A stretch of DNA of 64,000 bases from Ascidia mentula (lineage: Eukaryota > Chordata > Ascidiacea > Phlebobranchia > Ascidiidae), in NCBI GenBank assembly GCA_947561715.1, contig OX387200.1:20772501-20836500 (forward strand), read 5' to 3'. Below, in pieces: positions 1 to 22,800 of the stretch. The position numbers and the translations under genes were made by a program. The first letter of the stretch is position 1. The number at the start of each line of letters is the position of its first letter. The notes under the pieces were generated by a model. The model was given only the letters and a program-made list of their open reading frames with translations, searched no databases and was not told where the DNA came from.

Positions 1-262
1 GCTAATATGCCGAACACTCATAAGCAAACGTTTCAAACACGTCTGCGCTCCTCATCATTAGTGGTTAGCATATTAGTTTTGGTTTTCCTGTTCAAAGCAA
101 TTAACTCCGATCTTTTTGCACCTAAACTTGTTGATAAATTGGGGTTAATAGTAAAACTAATTCCTGGAATGCCAAAGCCTGGCTCACAACCATAAAGCGG
201 ACTTAGAACGAAAAAAAGTCATCTATTTACCAATTTTTCACTATCTGCACTTTTAATTCCAG

Positions 263-418
263 GGGAAAGGCGACAAGAAGGAAGTGATCGGCCGACTTTT
301 CAACCCAGCCTCTGGTCTTTGTTTGTCGGTTAACCAAGACGGCGACAGCTACGAAGTTGTTTTGAGAATTTGTCACAAACCGACGGTGCAAAAATTCACC
401 ATTGCCCGTTTACCTTAA
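263..418 (+). CDS. Last exon of a ricin-B-type lectin domain protein (possibly polypeptide GalNAc-transferase), partial
   Basis: An acceptor (ttttaattccag) precedes an open exon of 52 codons ending in TAA at 416-418. The 51 residues include GRLFNPASGLCLSV, typical of a beta-trefoil ricin-B repeat, and end in QKFTIARLP, where QKF sits at the place of the family's QxW motif. Such a C-terminal lectin repeat closes polypeptide GalNAc-transferases, Golgi enzymes that start mucin-type O-glycosylation. That assignment is an inference, since only this exon is in the window; another ricin-B protein is possible. Starting at 263 keeps phase 0. No further exon of the gene was recognised in 1-262. Confidence 0.5.
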   Translation, partial: GKGDKKEVIGRLFNPASGLCLSVNQDGDSYEVVLRICHKPTVQKFTIARLP

Positions 419-3036
419 AATTGCAAGATTCCAGCTCACTTTTTATAGAGTTGTAGCTGCTTTGTAGCCACAGAAAACATATTATGAGCAAATCGGCTTC
501 GCCGGGCCCTGTTAGCGCAGTTTTAAGTATTGCAAGATTTTTTTTTAGTTTGTTTTGAGTATTTTCTGCTGAAAAACAAATATTTGTTTTTTAATATATT
601 TTAGTTAAAAAATTACTTCATTAACAACGCACCATGTAGTAGTTTATCCGGGTAAAATAACATCGGACGTTTGCGAATAGCGAAGTATTACGACTTTTTT
701 TACTTAACAAGTTTCTTGAAGCCGTGCATACGCATATAGCCACCTTGTAGCTTAAATATGCCACAGAACAACAATACAGCGTGTAAATATACGTTGCAAA
801 ACTCTCAGCAAGAATTGTTACCTGGCAGAGGTTTATATGTACACGTTCCTTATATTTTTGTGGTAACTAAATTTAGTGGTCCTGTGGTTTTCGTTGAGGT
901 TGTATTTTTGCGATGATATAATTTAAACGACTGGCAAACTTTCCCAATTCATCCAACTGTGATTAGTAAAGTAACAATTATCCGAAAAAACATTTGTTGT
1001 TGTTAGCGCCGTACTATTATCCACCATAATATTGTTCACCTATACCCTGAATGTCAAAGTAAAATGTGTTTAAAATTGACCTTTTACTTGCAATTATAAA
1101 ATCGATCGTTTCAATTCGTGAATTTGAAACAAAAATGTTGTAGTTCTCAGATCACACTGTGTATAAAATTGATTGATCGTCAGCTGAATGGAAAGGCCAT
1201 TTATGCATTTAAAAAATGACCCAAGACATTTTCGAAAACCTTTGCAAAAGTTCGCATGTTGCGGCTTCGTGTGAATTTGCGCCGCTTTTTTTGTTATATG
1301 TTTTACCTTCAAACAAAACATGTGCAGTAAACATAGGAGTTTCGTATTGCTCCGTTTGTTCTTGAAACTTTGAGTATTTTGTCAACTTACGATTCTTGTA
1401 CATCCAATAAAGTTGTGACACCGACATAAATTATGTCTTGCTTTGTTTTAAGGCGCCGAGTTGTTAAAACTAAACTAATATTCGTAACTTGCGCAAAAAA
1501 CGCTGATAAACAGCAACCGCTGGGTTGTGTCAGGCTGCATATAGAACGTCAGGTGATAATTCACTCCCTGAACAAAGCAAAGTCGCGAAAAATGCGCGAA
1601 ATACAATGATCAAGACCAGAAATACCGGGCACAGGGTGAAAAGTTACAATCGCACTGACCAGCAGTCGTATTTAACGAATACCAGCCATTTTCGCTTTGC
1701 AGTTTCGTAAAACTAGGCCTAACTGCATGCACCCTACCAAACGGTGCCGGTTTAAGACGAAGAGCCAGATTTTTCGGCAGTGGCTTACTCTACACTCGTC
1801 CAACATCAACATGTGCAATTTGTTTGGGCCACAATTGATATGAACCTAATAGTGAAGCATCAATTCCACCCACCTATATATCCGACCATTCCAAACATCT
1901 CGCCTACGTAATACAATGTTTATTATCATTCCACAGCTGTCGGAAACGCTGTCTTTTGTTGAAACGATGTATTTTGGGCGGTTTTATTTTCGTTATCTTT
2001 TTTGTTGCTGAAGGAATGATAACCATTATGGCTTTATCGGTGCCCATGCCATTTCATTTCTCTGTATTTATTGTTCTTACGCGTAGTTGCTTTTTTCGCA
2101 AAATAAACATGATTTGAATGAACTTTTTTTGAAAATTATTAAAAAGAAACTAAATATTGCACATCTTCAGAACAAAATGCCAAATATAGTTTTTTTAATG
2201 AACAGTAAACTGCACAACACATGAACTGATACCTTGAGCAGTGTATTGGATGGCAAAACGTAGTCTGCGTTGTCACTTGTAGTGGGGATTGGGTGCTTAT
2301 TCAACACTTTCGGCATTTCTGATGTTGCACAAATCTTTTTCTGTTTATTACACTGCAAAGAAAAAATATTGCTTTTTTATATTGATTGTGAAAATATGTA
2401 CTAAATTGTCGCTTGTCGCTAGTCGTCTGTCGCGTACTTTGCTATTGTGGGTGGCAAAAGAAAGTTTTTTTTAGCTCGGGGCGACGGTGGCGGATTTTAG
2501 TTAGGTGTTTGGTGGTTGTGTGTGTATTTATATCGCAGCACTCGATTTTTTTGCTGCATTTTTTTTATCACGGGCATATCTTGTGTGGGCACGACAGGCT
2601 AGAAACCCTTTGAATTCAAAGCGGGTAAATGTGTGTGGCAACAAGGCACATAATTGCCATTTTCATTGCACAAATAGTTGTTTAATTTCTGGTTTCGTTT
2701 TAGTCAATTGTTCTTTTGTTGCGTAACGACATAAAATATTTTTAATTTCAACGTTACTTTTATATGCAATATTTATTTTAGGTGTTTTAGGGTCCGTAAA
2801 TTGACAAAAAGAACATTTTTAGTTTAGTTCAGCTGTGTTAAGTCAAATAAATTTTTAGAAACATAAAACCAGTATTTGTTTGTTTTCCTCACTGTATTTA
2901 TACCATTAAGGGTTATTTTAATAATTTTTTTGTGTATTAGAATCACTTTGCTTACATTTTGACTTTTTTGGTGGCTGCATAGTAATATGAAGTAAGAAAA
3001 AAACAGAAGAACAAGTTAAAGACTTTGTTAACAATC
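419..3036. other. Intergenic, AT-rich: 3' UTR of the lectin gene and 5' flank of CSK
   Basis: No protein-coding exon with splice sites was recognised on either strand. An AATAAA lies at 1405-1410 and another at 2102-2107, but neither can be tied to a gene. The last 100 bases before 3037 include a pyrimidine-rich stretch followed by AG near 2982, which could be the 3' splice site of a 5' UTR intron or a spliced-leader acceptor for CSK. Confidence 0.4.
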
Positions 3037-11486
<8,450 letters not shown>

Positions 11487-13809
11487 TCACCCTGTCCTAT
11501 GACGTCACTCCTCTTCCACTGTTCGTTGCAGTGCACTCACCGACTGACCTTAGTTAAATCTACGCTGAACATTGTTTTTTGATCGTGGTTGGTTTTCCTA
11601 CTGCGTGGACGACAGTGTGTGTTTTTGTAGTCATGTGCGCTTGGTTTTGCACTAATACCCATTTTTTTTAGTTTCATTCGTAAAGTCTCGTTGGGTGTGC
11701 GTGTGTCTTCTTTAAACTGGATTCCAAATGTGGCAGCGGTTTGAATATCGCTACTAAACCAGTTGCAAAAGTCGAATCAAAATACTTTAACCCACGAACG
11801 ACCTTCGATATTATGTTAATACCGTGGTCTAAATGCTATTCAAATCAGTGAGTGACAACTCTGATTGTTTCCATATAATGTATTCTGGAATTTACACTCA
11901 TTATCTCAATATGACGAAACAATACATCCGTAAGTTATCAAAGAAACCCTAATATTCCGTTAGTTTATTTTCCGAGACAGGCAATGTCTTGTCCATGCCT
12001 TTGCCAAGTTGTTGATGATCTGTTGCCGATGATGTTTTGGCTGCACCCTCGCGAAATTAGCTTCTGAGCAGTAAATTTTATCTATATCGGTCTTAGGCTG
12101 GGCCTGAGCATTTCATCTTCTTGTTTCGTGAATGCTTATATTGTACTGACCACTTTATCGCCCAATGTCAACGTCTGACCATATATGGAAATCAAATACG
12201 GATAGTTCTCTTCGCTAATAATTTCTAATTTGTATCCACAGATGTTTTTTCCCCTGTTTTGACACGACGTGTGACCGTGATAAAATATTTGATACGCCGT
12301 GGCAAACTAGTTCCCGCCAATATTATGTGTTGCGGAAATGTCCAAAAACGCAATGTGAATATGGTTTTGTTCTCACCGCATGATGTCGCCATAGATCTGC
12401 AACCCGACCTTTTCACGCCATCTCCCCTTCCAATCATTGTGTCGATTATTGCGTCATAATCAAGTGAAAACTTCTCGCCTAATTTGCGATCACGTATACA
12501 ACTTGGCGTTATTCCGGAGCGTCGCTTGCAAACTATCCAAAGCGCCTCTCTCATTTATTTTTGTTGTTATTTTCTTTCTGGGACAGCGGCTATAGTATGA
12601 ACTGTACTTTAATTAGTGGATTTAATTAGTGGTGGTCGAGGGTTGCAGTGGTACATTTGCTCCAATGCAGTTTTCGTAAACCTTATTAATTTACAATGGT
12701 CACATTTTTGTATCATTTTCAAACATATTGGATTGCTGCAGTAAAAATTTTAACACCAGACCCCGTCATAACCGTAAGGCACCCTTTACCTACTTTCGCC
12801 AACATTAAAACTTACGAAACCCCTTTGTCCACTTTACCCAAATCATACTTCTGTCGTTCACACTTTAAAATAGTGGGATTAAGTGAAATGTTCCGGACGA
12901 GCGTCACCCACTGCTTCGAAATTTGGCACCGCCAATCCTGCCTTTGTAATTAATATATTCATTGCTTTTGCCCGACATTTCATGTGTGCATCACTTTTCC
13001 TTATTACTACTATTATTCTTATTACTACCGTTGTTTCGCGCGCATTTTTATAACGCCGTAGTGAATACGCCTGATGGCAATGGGGAAACAAGCTATGTCT
13101 CTCACTTTCATTTTAGTGTCGTTGGTTTCGTGTCTGTGGAAATGTAGGTGACTTCAGATGAGATGTCCAGGTGTTACGAGAAGAACTGATAGTCGTAAAG
13201 CATGACGTAGTTTTTACAAATCGATCAGCACTAACGAAAGCTGCGTATTGGCTGTGTTTCGGCCAATGCTAAAATAAAGAAAAGATTTGCCCAAGCGCTA
13301 TGTCAGTCGTCACACGAACTAACATAAAAATGCACATTTGCTGCAAAGCGCAACGGAAAGAAGTTGAACACCTTTTCGTTGTTGTAAATGCATTTATGAA
13401 ATCACTGGTTTGAAGCAAAATTGCGTGCGGCGATGGTCACGCTTCACTGCCACTGAATCACGTGATCGTTAGCACAACACCGAGTGCCGACCGCTTTTGT
13501 AGTGAATGCTTTGATATAACGTTTCACGAGTACACGGCATATGAGTTTTTGAGTGGCGTCCTGTCGAGCGGCCAACGGACCACGCCGAAAACATGAGTGA
13601 TCGCAACTTTTAAATTACTGCTGATTGCCCTCAACGCAGAGATACAGTCGCAACATAGCGTTTATTGTCTAAGCACCTCGCGAGAGTCCTTCAACTGATC
13701 ATCTGAGTGCTGTTATGTTTTGTTGTGTGTGCTCCGGCGTATGAAGTTCAAGGCATCTAGAGTGGCGCAACTAGTTAAAGCGTAAAGGTTGTACCACTGA
13801 CCGAATAAT
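11487..13809. other. Intergenic: CSK 3' UTR and RAI14/UACA-like 5' region
   Basis: No conserved protein was recognised on either strand. The antisense reading frame around 12225-12554 has no family motif and no splice context, and I treat it as chance. The last 600 bases are less AT-rich and precede the start of the ankyrin gene, so they are the likely promoter and 5' UTR. Confidence 0.4.
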
Positions 13810-16800
13810 ATGAAAAGCATCAAAGCCAAATTAAAGAAACCGGCCAATAGTGTTCCAAGCAACAAGGTAAGCTTGCTATAGTAACGTCGTTGCTATAGGC
13901 ACATTGTCGTTCACACGTGCATACATACTTGACATGGTTATGAATATGAGCTCAATTACACAGTATGTAGTGATATTACCAATTCTGTACTTTGCTGGTG
14001 CACTATTACTGACTACTTAAAAATGTAACATATTTCATTTGAAGTGCTAATTCAGTGACAGTTGCAGTTTGTAGTTTTTTGATGAAATTGCTTTGGGAGT
14101 ATTTTTATGTAAATGATGCAGTATATGCTTTTCACAGGATGATTGGTCCAAGTTTGATCAGAGAATTTGGCATTCAGTTGCTGTGAATCAGCCTGTGAAA
14201 CTTGCTGCAAAACTAAGCAAGCATGACAGCATCAATGTCAACAAATTATCGCCAGATGTCGGCTATTCAGTGTATGGAAGCATTTTGTTATGTTTGTGTA
14301 CAATAAAACCAGAAGTAGTTTGTATAGTAGCCCTGTTTAAGTTATAACTACGAATCTTTTGTTAAATTCGGATTAAATACAGGTGAAGTCGTACATCATA
14401 TAGCTTGTTCTATTTATAAACAATTCCTCCATTAGATATGCATGCAGAGGTCAGTCTCGCTTAGTTGTCACAAATCTAAAACTGTGATAATTTATATTGC
14501 ACAGCGTCCATTATGCTGCAGCCAAAGGGTTGGATGACTGTTTAAACGTACTTCTTGCCCATAAAGCGAATGTGTCAACTCGAGATGTAACAGGTACACT
14601 ACGCCTATTATGCCTTGCTGCTAAATGCAAAGTGGTTACTTCATGCTTTGGTAGTAAAGCATTGAACAAAGTTGATTTCAAATCTATTAAAAAGTTGTTA
14701 CTATTGTGCTAGCTTTAATATTGCAGATTATTTACCGGATTACAAAAGATGTTGGTCACACTAAAAACATGTAAATCGAAACGCATCCCAAAGTTGAGAT
14801 ACCAGCTTGTTTGACTTTTCAGGTGCCACACCTCTACATGCAAGTGCACGTTATGGGCACAGAGGAACTACAACCAAGCTATTAGCTTCACGGACAGTGG
14901 ATGTCAATGCAAGAGACAACAATTCCTGTACTGCTCTTCATTTTGCGGCATTTGAAGGTCATCTGGGCTGCTTGTGTCTAATAGCCGAAGAAAAGGGTGC
15001 AGATATACATTGTGTAGATAAAGTGAGTCATGTAATTGTGTGTGCTTGGTGATTGTTGCAAGTAACACGGCAATGACCAAAAAGTTTGGTATTTGTAAAC
15101 TCTGTTTCGGGAAATATACTGACACAAAGTTTAAGAAAAGCATTGTTGCAATTGCTGATTTATGAAATTGGTGTCAAATTACATTTAATGTTGAGTTTTT
15201 TCTTGCTGAAAAGCACAATCTTTACATTGCGCCCAAAAGTAGAATTAAGATGACAGATAGTTATCAATAGTGCTCCTGGGTATGCCCAAGGCAATTTGTA
15301 AAGTAATTGATCCAAAGTGTGTTTTTATTGTGCTGTAGGTTTGATCTTCAATGTTATCAAATAAATAAAAAGGCTTTTGCTGCTAAAATAATTTTATATA
15401 AAACCCCCAATCACCAGGTAATTAAATAGGGATAGTTAAATATCCAACACTTTTTCGCTGGCCAAAACACTGTTGAAACGTCCAGGTGACAGTGTTAAGT
15501 TTGTATGCTTCTGATTGCTTGTTAATTGCTACCTTTCAATCTCACTAAAGGAAGGACGCACGTTGTTAATGGCTGCCGCGGCGATGGGAAGACTTCCTGT
15601 ATGTACAGAGCTTATCAGGCGGGGAGTGAATGTGAACCACAGAGACTCGAGTGACAAGCAACACACTGCTTTAATACTGGCAGCTGAAGCGGGCCATGCT
15701 GATGTTGTAAGTTCGTTAAAGTTTCTGTTTATTCAATCCCTGAACTGTTTTTCTGTTTCTTTTGTTCTTTTTTGTACAAAATTCACTTATCCATGTCCAA
15801 ACATTTGGTTTATAATATCAATAGTACAGAAGTATTATATGTGCAGAAGAGCCATAATAATCAATGAAAAAGGTGTTTTAAAAAGCTGGGTTATAATTTT
15901 TTCTCAAATCCATGAATGTTTTGCTAATTGACACATTCACACAAACACTTAACACAGAACTACAAATGAAAACATTGACAAACATACAAAGCCAGTTTGT
16001 GTTTCAACATTATCTTTTTTGGGAGCAGTAACATTGTCCGATCATTATTATGCTCGTTGCCCACCACTCAGTTACAGGAGGCGAAAAGACACTTCTTGGT
16101 TAATGTTTAACAGACAGTCGACAACTCAGCATGTGTTTACTCATCACACACAAATATCTTGTATCAATGATGACCAAAATATTTTGTACCACACAAAAAT
16201 ATTTCGTATGAAACAACATTTATACAATAGAAGACCCTTTTCTTTATAGAAGACCCTTAATGTTTTTTTCTTTTTGTTATATAACAATGTTTTGCTTGTT
16301 TTTTGCTACAATATAAAATATTAAATGGGTAATTCTTAAATAATATTAAACTCAATTCAACATGATATTTTTAACTGCCAATTCCCTATCATGTATTTAC
16401 ACACAAAAAGTGATTGCTCAAATAGGGGCCATGTCATATTTTAGGTTCAACATCATTCTTCTATAATCAGTACCCAGCTATTTTGCTTTGCATTGGGTAA
16501 AGTGTGTATGGGTTGAATGTGTCTTATGATAAAATTCCTAGCCCTCCACTGCTGCAGTCACATCTATGTTGTTTTAAGGTAATCCCATTTGGGTCATGCT
16601 CTAGTTGTTGTTGTGTTCAGTGTAAAGCTTTGTAGATGGCTTGTGTTGAAGGAGCCACTCAATAAGTACATCAAAAATCTGTATTCAAGTACCTTTTGCT
16701 TTGACACAAGACACTCTGATGTTTCCGCCCAAGCGTAATCTGTATTGGTTTTGAAACATTGCCTTTGTTCTTTTGATGTAGATTTTATTTTATTCACTGT

Positions 16801-19800
16801 TTACAAATTATGTTTAAAATAACTAAATAAGCGCAAAACAGTTTTTACAGTTTAAATCAAGTGCAATCTAAAGTTTTACTGAGTATATTATAAAATATGC
16901 CACATATTTATGCTTTAATTCTTTCTCAGGTCCGACTACTTTGTGAGAATGGAGCAGATTATGAAGCAAAATTATCAGATGGCCGAAATGCTCTCGATGT
17001 TGCAAGAGGCAGATCGAGAAAGAGCGTCATCGATGCTTTGCACATCATGCAACTCACTGAGGCAGCGAAAAAAACTGACAAAGGTGGAACTAACAGTGTG
17101 TTGTTGACATTACATAGTTGAGTCTGATGTACTTGCCAACAGTATATTTTACAAACCTGGTTGGCTTTCACTTCATAAATATGTAAATATATCAAAACAT
17201 TTGAATCCAATAAGATATTGATGATGTGATGTTGCCTGTAGAAAAAGCCAAAAAAAATTCCATTCATACGAACATGGTAGCAACAAACATTGAAATTCAT
17301 ACTGATTTTTTTTTACACCATGTCAACTGTGTTTTTCTGTTGGAAAGCATAATTTGTCACAATAATTATAGGACATTTTTAAAGTATTTGTTTAAAACAA
17401 TCTTAACTTCAAACTGGTTTTATGTATTGTAGCAAATGGTTTTCCACAATTAGGTAATATTGTGCCACGTCTGTCAATCAAACATATCTGTCTTGCTTTT
17501 AAAGGGGCTCGTTTAAGCACAAGTGGAAAACCGACCGATAAAATCGAGGAGCGGAATTCAAACAGGAAATCTATGGGTGATGTAAGTCCTACTTCCAAAT
17601 GTTGCTTGATGTGGTTGAAGTACTACTTGTTGTGTCATACTTGTAACGTTCACACGGAAGATTACAAATGTGTGTCCGGTTTTAGTGACGTTGTCGTTAT
17701 TGGCGATGGCGGAATTCACCTAAACCGACACCTTGTTCCAACGTAATTGGGAAGTAGTCTGTGTACATTTTTATCCGTGGTACAGGATTGCTTTGTCAAT
17801 TTCAAAATGGATTGAATTGACTGAAAAGAGCGACACAGAATGCTTACTCCCCCTTGAAGCTCTCCCTCACAAATATTTTCCATTACCACCCACCACAACC
17901 ACTAGTCGTTCCATTAAACCACGAATTCATTGTTGTTTTGTGTTCGTTGGTAGGTTTTTGTCCCGTCTGGGTCTGAGGACACGGCGACGGAACGGTCTGT
18001 GGCACCAAAACAACACGACACTCACACTAAGAATCAGGTGTACGCCAACAGTAAGTCGATAGCTTACCTTGTTGTGGAACCAGTTAGACGTTGTGCCTGC
18101 CTTTAACACGGGGAAGGAGGGAGTTATTTTTATGGCCATGGGATTTCTATGTCCTTTCCCTCAAAGTCTTTCAATGAATATTAAACTTGCATTACCGTTT
18201 TCCTGTTACTGTTCTATGCAATTCGATACATAAGAAGTTTTACAAACAAATTTACGACAGAAATCTTAGTCCAGCAATCTTTAGAAATGCATTAATTAAG
18301 TACTAATTTAATAGTAAACTTGAGTCCAAAATAAAATATATGAACCGTATTTGTCCGTTCACAACCGCCAGCATTTACTTGTACCATAATTGATGCAAAA
18401 ACCATTCTAAATAAATAAGAGAGAAAAAAAGAATCCCTGTAATATGTTTTTGTGCCTCGACAACACATGCGCGGAAATTGGACAAGTTGTTTTTTCAAAC
18501 TAACATTTTGCGACTAAAACTTGTCCAGAGCTGGATCCTAACAGCAGCGGGGTACTTTCCCTATACAACGACTCGAAGCAGTTCAGTACGATGTACGAGC
18601 GTGACGTCCACATGTACGACAGCAAAAGTACGCTCGCCTCCCTCTCATCCATCGACGTCACAAACGATTCGTCGCAAAACCGCAGTTACGTCACCGCCGA
18701 GTCGTCGATGGCGTCACCCTTGAGCACAGTGCAACAGCCCTCATCGGATTTAAAACGTCAGGTGACGCGGTTGTCGGGAGAGCTGAAGGAACGAGACGAC
18801 CTGGTGGCTTCTTTGCAGTTGGAGTTGAAAGGTTTGAAGGCGGTTGCGGTGGAAGCTGAAACGCTGAAGTTGGCCAACAGAAAAGCTGAAGCACTCGTCA
18901 AGGTAAAAGTTTACTTGAAGTTGCAGAACCAAGCGAAACAACCATACAGATAATGAAACAACAAAAAGGACTTGTCTGGCCGTCCAACGTGGTGTACAAT
19001 GGTCGCACCAAGCTGCACTATAAGTCGCAACAGTGGCCGTCTGTATGCACCTCACAGAATACAGATAAAGTTTGCATGACAGCGATAAAGATATAATAAT
19101 AACACGTGCGTCGTCTACAGTACCACTGTATTCACCATTATTTGTATCACGGTTGCTGATCAGTTTTAGACTACCTATTTATTAGTTGCTGTTACCAGTC
19201 TTTAATTATCATAGGAATTGCAAAACGATAACAGATCGTTGGCTTCGAATCGGCAGCAACTTCTCGAACAGAACGAGTTACTCGCTACCCGAGGTCGAAA
19301 ACTTCAAAACCAACTCGACAAATGCGACCAAGAAGAAACAAAAGCAAAACAAAAACTCGAAGAGTTGAAAAATGAAATCGTGCAAATGAACGGCAGAGTT
19401 TCCGACCTAACACAACAGGTAAGCTCGAGAGTGTTTGGTTCCATGATTTCAATATCAACCTGAAAACGCATCTTTGGTTCGTTGTTTATGCTTTGGAGAT
19501 GAAGACCATGTTGTTGCCTGTGTTTCGAAGATCGCTATTCTAATCTTTTTGTGCAAAGTGTATAGGCTGTCAACAACCAGAATGTATTTTATTGTCAACG
19601 ACATACGAGTTCTGTTGATATGTTCGGCATCATTTGGTAGTAGTGGAAGAAAGTAAGGTTTGGTTGACAGATTGAACAAAAAATCGCTGATACTGCGCTG
19701 AATTCAGATGTGCGTATCAACTTTGCATGAGTTTCCGCTGTACAAATCGACTTGTAAAAATGTTTATTCCAACATATGGTAATGTACGAAGTTTTAAATC

Positions 19801-22800
19801 CTCGAACAGCCAGTTGTGGTAACTCCCCAAAATAAATTTAAGTGCGAAGGTGTATATTTTCCTGGTTTATGGGCCAAACAGCTAAACTAAAATAAATGCC
19901 GTGGTTAGACAGCTTTTGCAACCTCGGGCATGGATACTAAATAACTTCTGCACCGCTGTAAGAGCCAGTACGCACGTTTTTATTCTACTTCACCAGGCGT
20001 TAAATCCCGCTGAGTGTTCGAACTGTTTGCCACAGGAATGCATTTCTCTATGTGGGTTGGCATTTTGTTGTAACAGTCGCCTCCTTCCATCTCTTCTAAC
20101 CCCGAAAATCCGGTTTAATCTTGTCGTCACGCTACAGTGGCTTTTACACTTTCTTGGGGAATTGGAGGTCTCTGTTTTTGGAAGATTATCAAGCGTTAAA
20201 TTTAATGCTTTCTTGGTGAATGTAATAATTCTGACCCATGAATAAACAAAACCACAAATAGTGTTTCTGGTAATATTGGATAGATATGTCAGGCTGAGGT
20301 GATGGGGTGAAAATGGAAAATTTCTCCATCTATCCAACATTACATGGAATACTCGTGACCTTGCACGTTTTGTGCTACGTCACAAATTTTCTGTGTAAAT
20401 ACGACTTGCTTTTCGCAGAACGAAGAGCTAGCGGCAATCAACAGTTCCCAGGCGCAGAAGCAAATTGCGCTTGACGTCAAAACTGAAGAGCTCCTGCGAG
20501 CTGTAGACGCTCCCACCGCAGAGTGTGGAGGTAGGCAGCCCAAAAACAAGCTTATGGCCCTCGGCGAAACAGCTAACATCTCCTTTTACGCAGATTCCGA
20601 CGCCAACTTCGATGCGCTCAAAACCCTTCTGCTACAACTGCACGAGGTAACGTGTTGCTTTTGCACTTGTGACGTAACAACTAGTTAATGACAATGTGCG
20701 ATTGTGACGTAACAGAGTAAGGTTTGGTCGACTGGTGGGGTAGAGTTAGGTTAGATTTGTCCGTGTGTGTTTAGATTTGTGCGTTCTGTGTGTAGTAAAA
20801 AAGGTGTCATGCCTTTTGGTTTGTTTAAAAAAGCGCCGTTGGTTCAGGATCGTCAGGCGAGACAGCGGAAGAGTGCTAGTGATGAGGAACACAAAAGAAA
20901 CGAGCTTGAAACCTTGCAGGTAAGTCTTGTGGTAAATATCTAATTAATATAATAGTGAGTGTAGATTAATTTTGAAACTATCGGGCAAAACATACCAAAA
21001 AGTAGTTGTATTGGTCTTGTATTTCTTTCGTGTTCATGACGCAACATAGTTTTTAATATGAGCAAATTACTTAGTGTTTATATTTATAGCCCTTTGTATA
21101 TGAGTAATGCTTTTTTATAGCGAATTATAAAACTTATTTTTTGTTATCTGCGGTATCTGCGTAACTTATTACCAACTTATATATAAACATGCAAAGATTG
21201 CCTACTTTATTTTGTGATAGGATCACTTTTTGTATTACTATGCTTTGGCTTACACAGTTTGCAAGACGGTTTTGTCACAAAGCGGCTTTCAATAGGTTTG
21301 CAGATGTAAAATTGTTTCACTGGAAACGTACGTTTTGTGATGGTCTAGCCTGAAAAAAGCAGTTTCAAAACTTGTATATATCCCATACTTTTGATGCAGC
21401 AAAACCATCTCTCGTAACTCGGCCTTGAATGATTGCCGTTGCCCGTGAATAGCGTTTAAAACGTCAGTCAATCATCGTTTAACGGCAGTCTGAGACGTCG
21501 GGCCCTTTTAAAGACGATAACACAACTTATAATAGGAGTGTGCGCTTAAAATGATCTGGACCCGGTGTAATTTAAGTCGGTTTTCTTCCATTGAAACCTG
21601 CTCCACCTACTTAATTACGATTGTTGAGACCTGTTGATTTTTCCATGTTTCTTTGGACAAGGCGCTACGGGGTTACAGTATTTTATTACATTGAAAGGTT
21701 GTTGTTTTTCCAGACACATTTGCTAGTTTACTGAAAAGTATGTTTTGCGTCAGGTTTATCTTTTTTAACTTTTACGAAAACGTGAAACGCGCCAGATAGA
21801 TAAAATATTTTTTGTAATTTACCTAAAATTTTGGCTTGGTATCGCTCGTGAACTCCAGAAACACATGGATAATAAGTTAATCCCTTCTTGTTAATGGACG
21901 TGGGCTTTACCGACAAGTTTCAGCACCTATGTTGTTTTTCCTAATCCTGTAAGTCTGTTGTTGTAATTTTTAGAGAAGACTTCGCGAAAAAGAGGACGAA
22001 GTTGAAAACCTGACGACTAGGTTCGCTAAAAGCCAAACGTCACTGGGAAAGTACCATGAAGAAAATAGCAAGCTTGTGGTGACGCTGCGAAACGAAGCGG
22101 TAAAAGTTAATTTTGTCAGATTATTTGTTGAATGAAACCGATGTTTTTGAAATACTATATGCCTGGCGGCAACACATTTTGTTGTATTCGTTTGCCTGAC
22201 GATTTTATTTAACTACAGAGCTTGATAACTTGAACAAAACGATGTATGTTCCTTCAGGTAATTAAGTGCGTTTAATCAACATTGTAGGAAGTGAAGATAT
22301 GCCCCGGAGCAAGATCGCTAAACAAGAGACTCCATATTGGGATTTTTGCCATAAAACCTTATCCTATAGTGTGACGAAAAATACTTTCTCTGGGCATGAC
22401 TCCACTGCCTATACACGTGATTTGATATGTTCTATGTTGATTAAACGTGTAGGGAAGAAAATAAGTACAGACGCAAACACAGATACTAAACCCGTATGTT
22501 TGCAGGAACGCCTCGACGAATTCGAAACCCTCAACAAGAAGCATTTTCACACTATAGAAAACCTCATGAAAGAAAACGCGAGATTAAAAGAGGAATTGTC
22601 GGGAAATACTGGAAGTCAAAACCATATAGGGTGAGTCGGAATCTACAAATCTATTTGTCCATTGATCCTTACGTAGACCGATTTATTTAGCTTTCAGGTG
22701 TGTTTTCAGTGCCACCTGCGACAATTTAAATCGTTGCGCAGCAAGACCTAGTTTCGCCTGCACGCCCATTGATACCTGAACCTTCTTTATCCAAGGTATC

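Noticed and set aside
12225-12554. 109-codon antisense frame upstream of the ankyrin gene
   Set aside because: No recognisable domain and composition like intergenic DNA.
16020-16330. Possible coding frame in a RAI14/UACA-like intron
   Set aside because: Lies between ankyrin exons that join in phase without it and shows no ankyrin or other motif.
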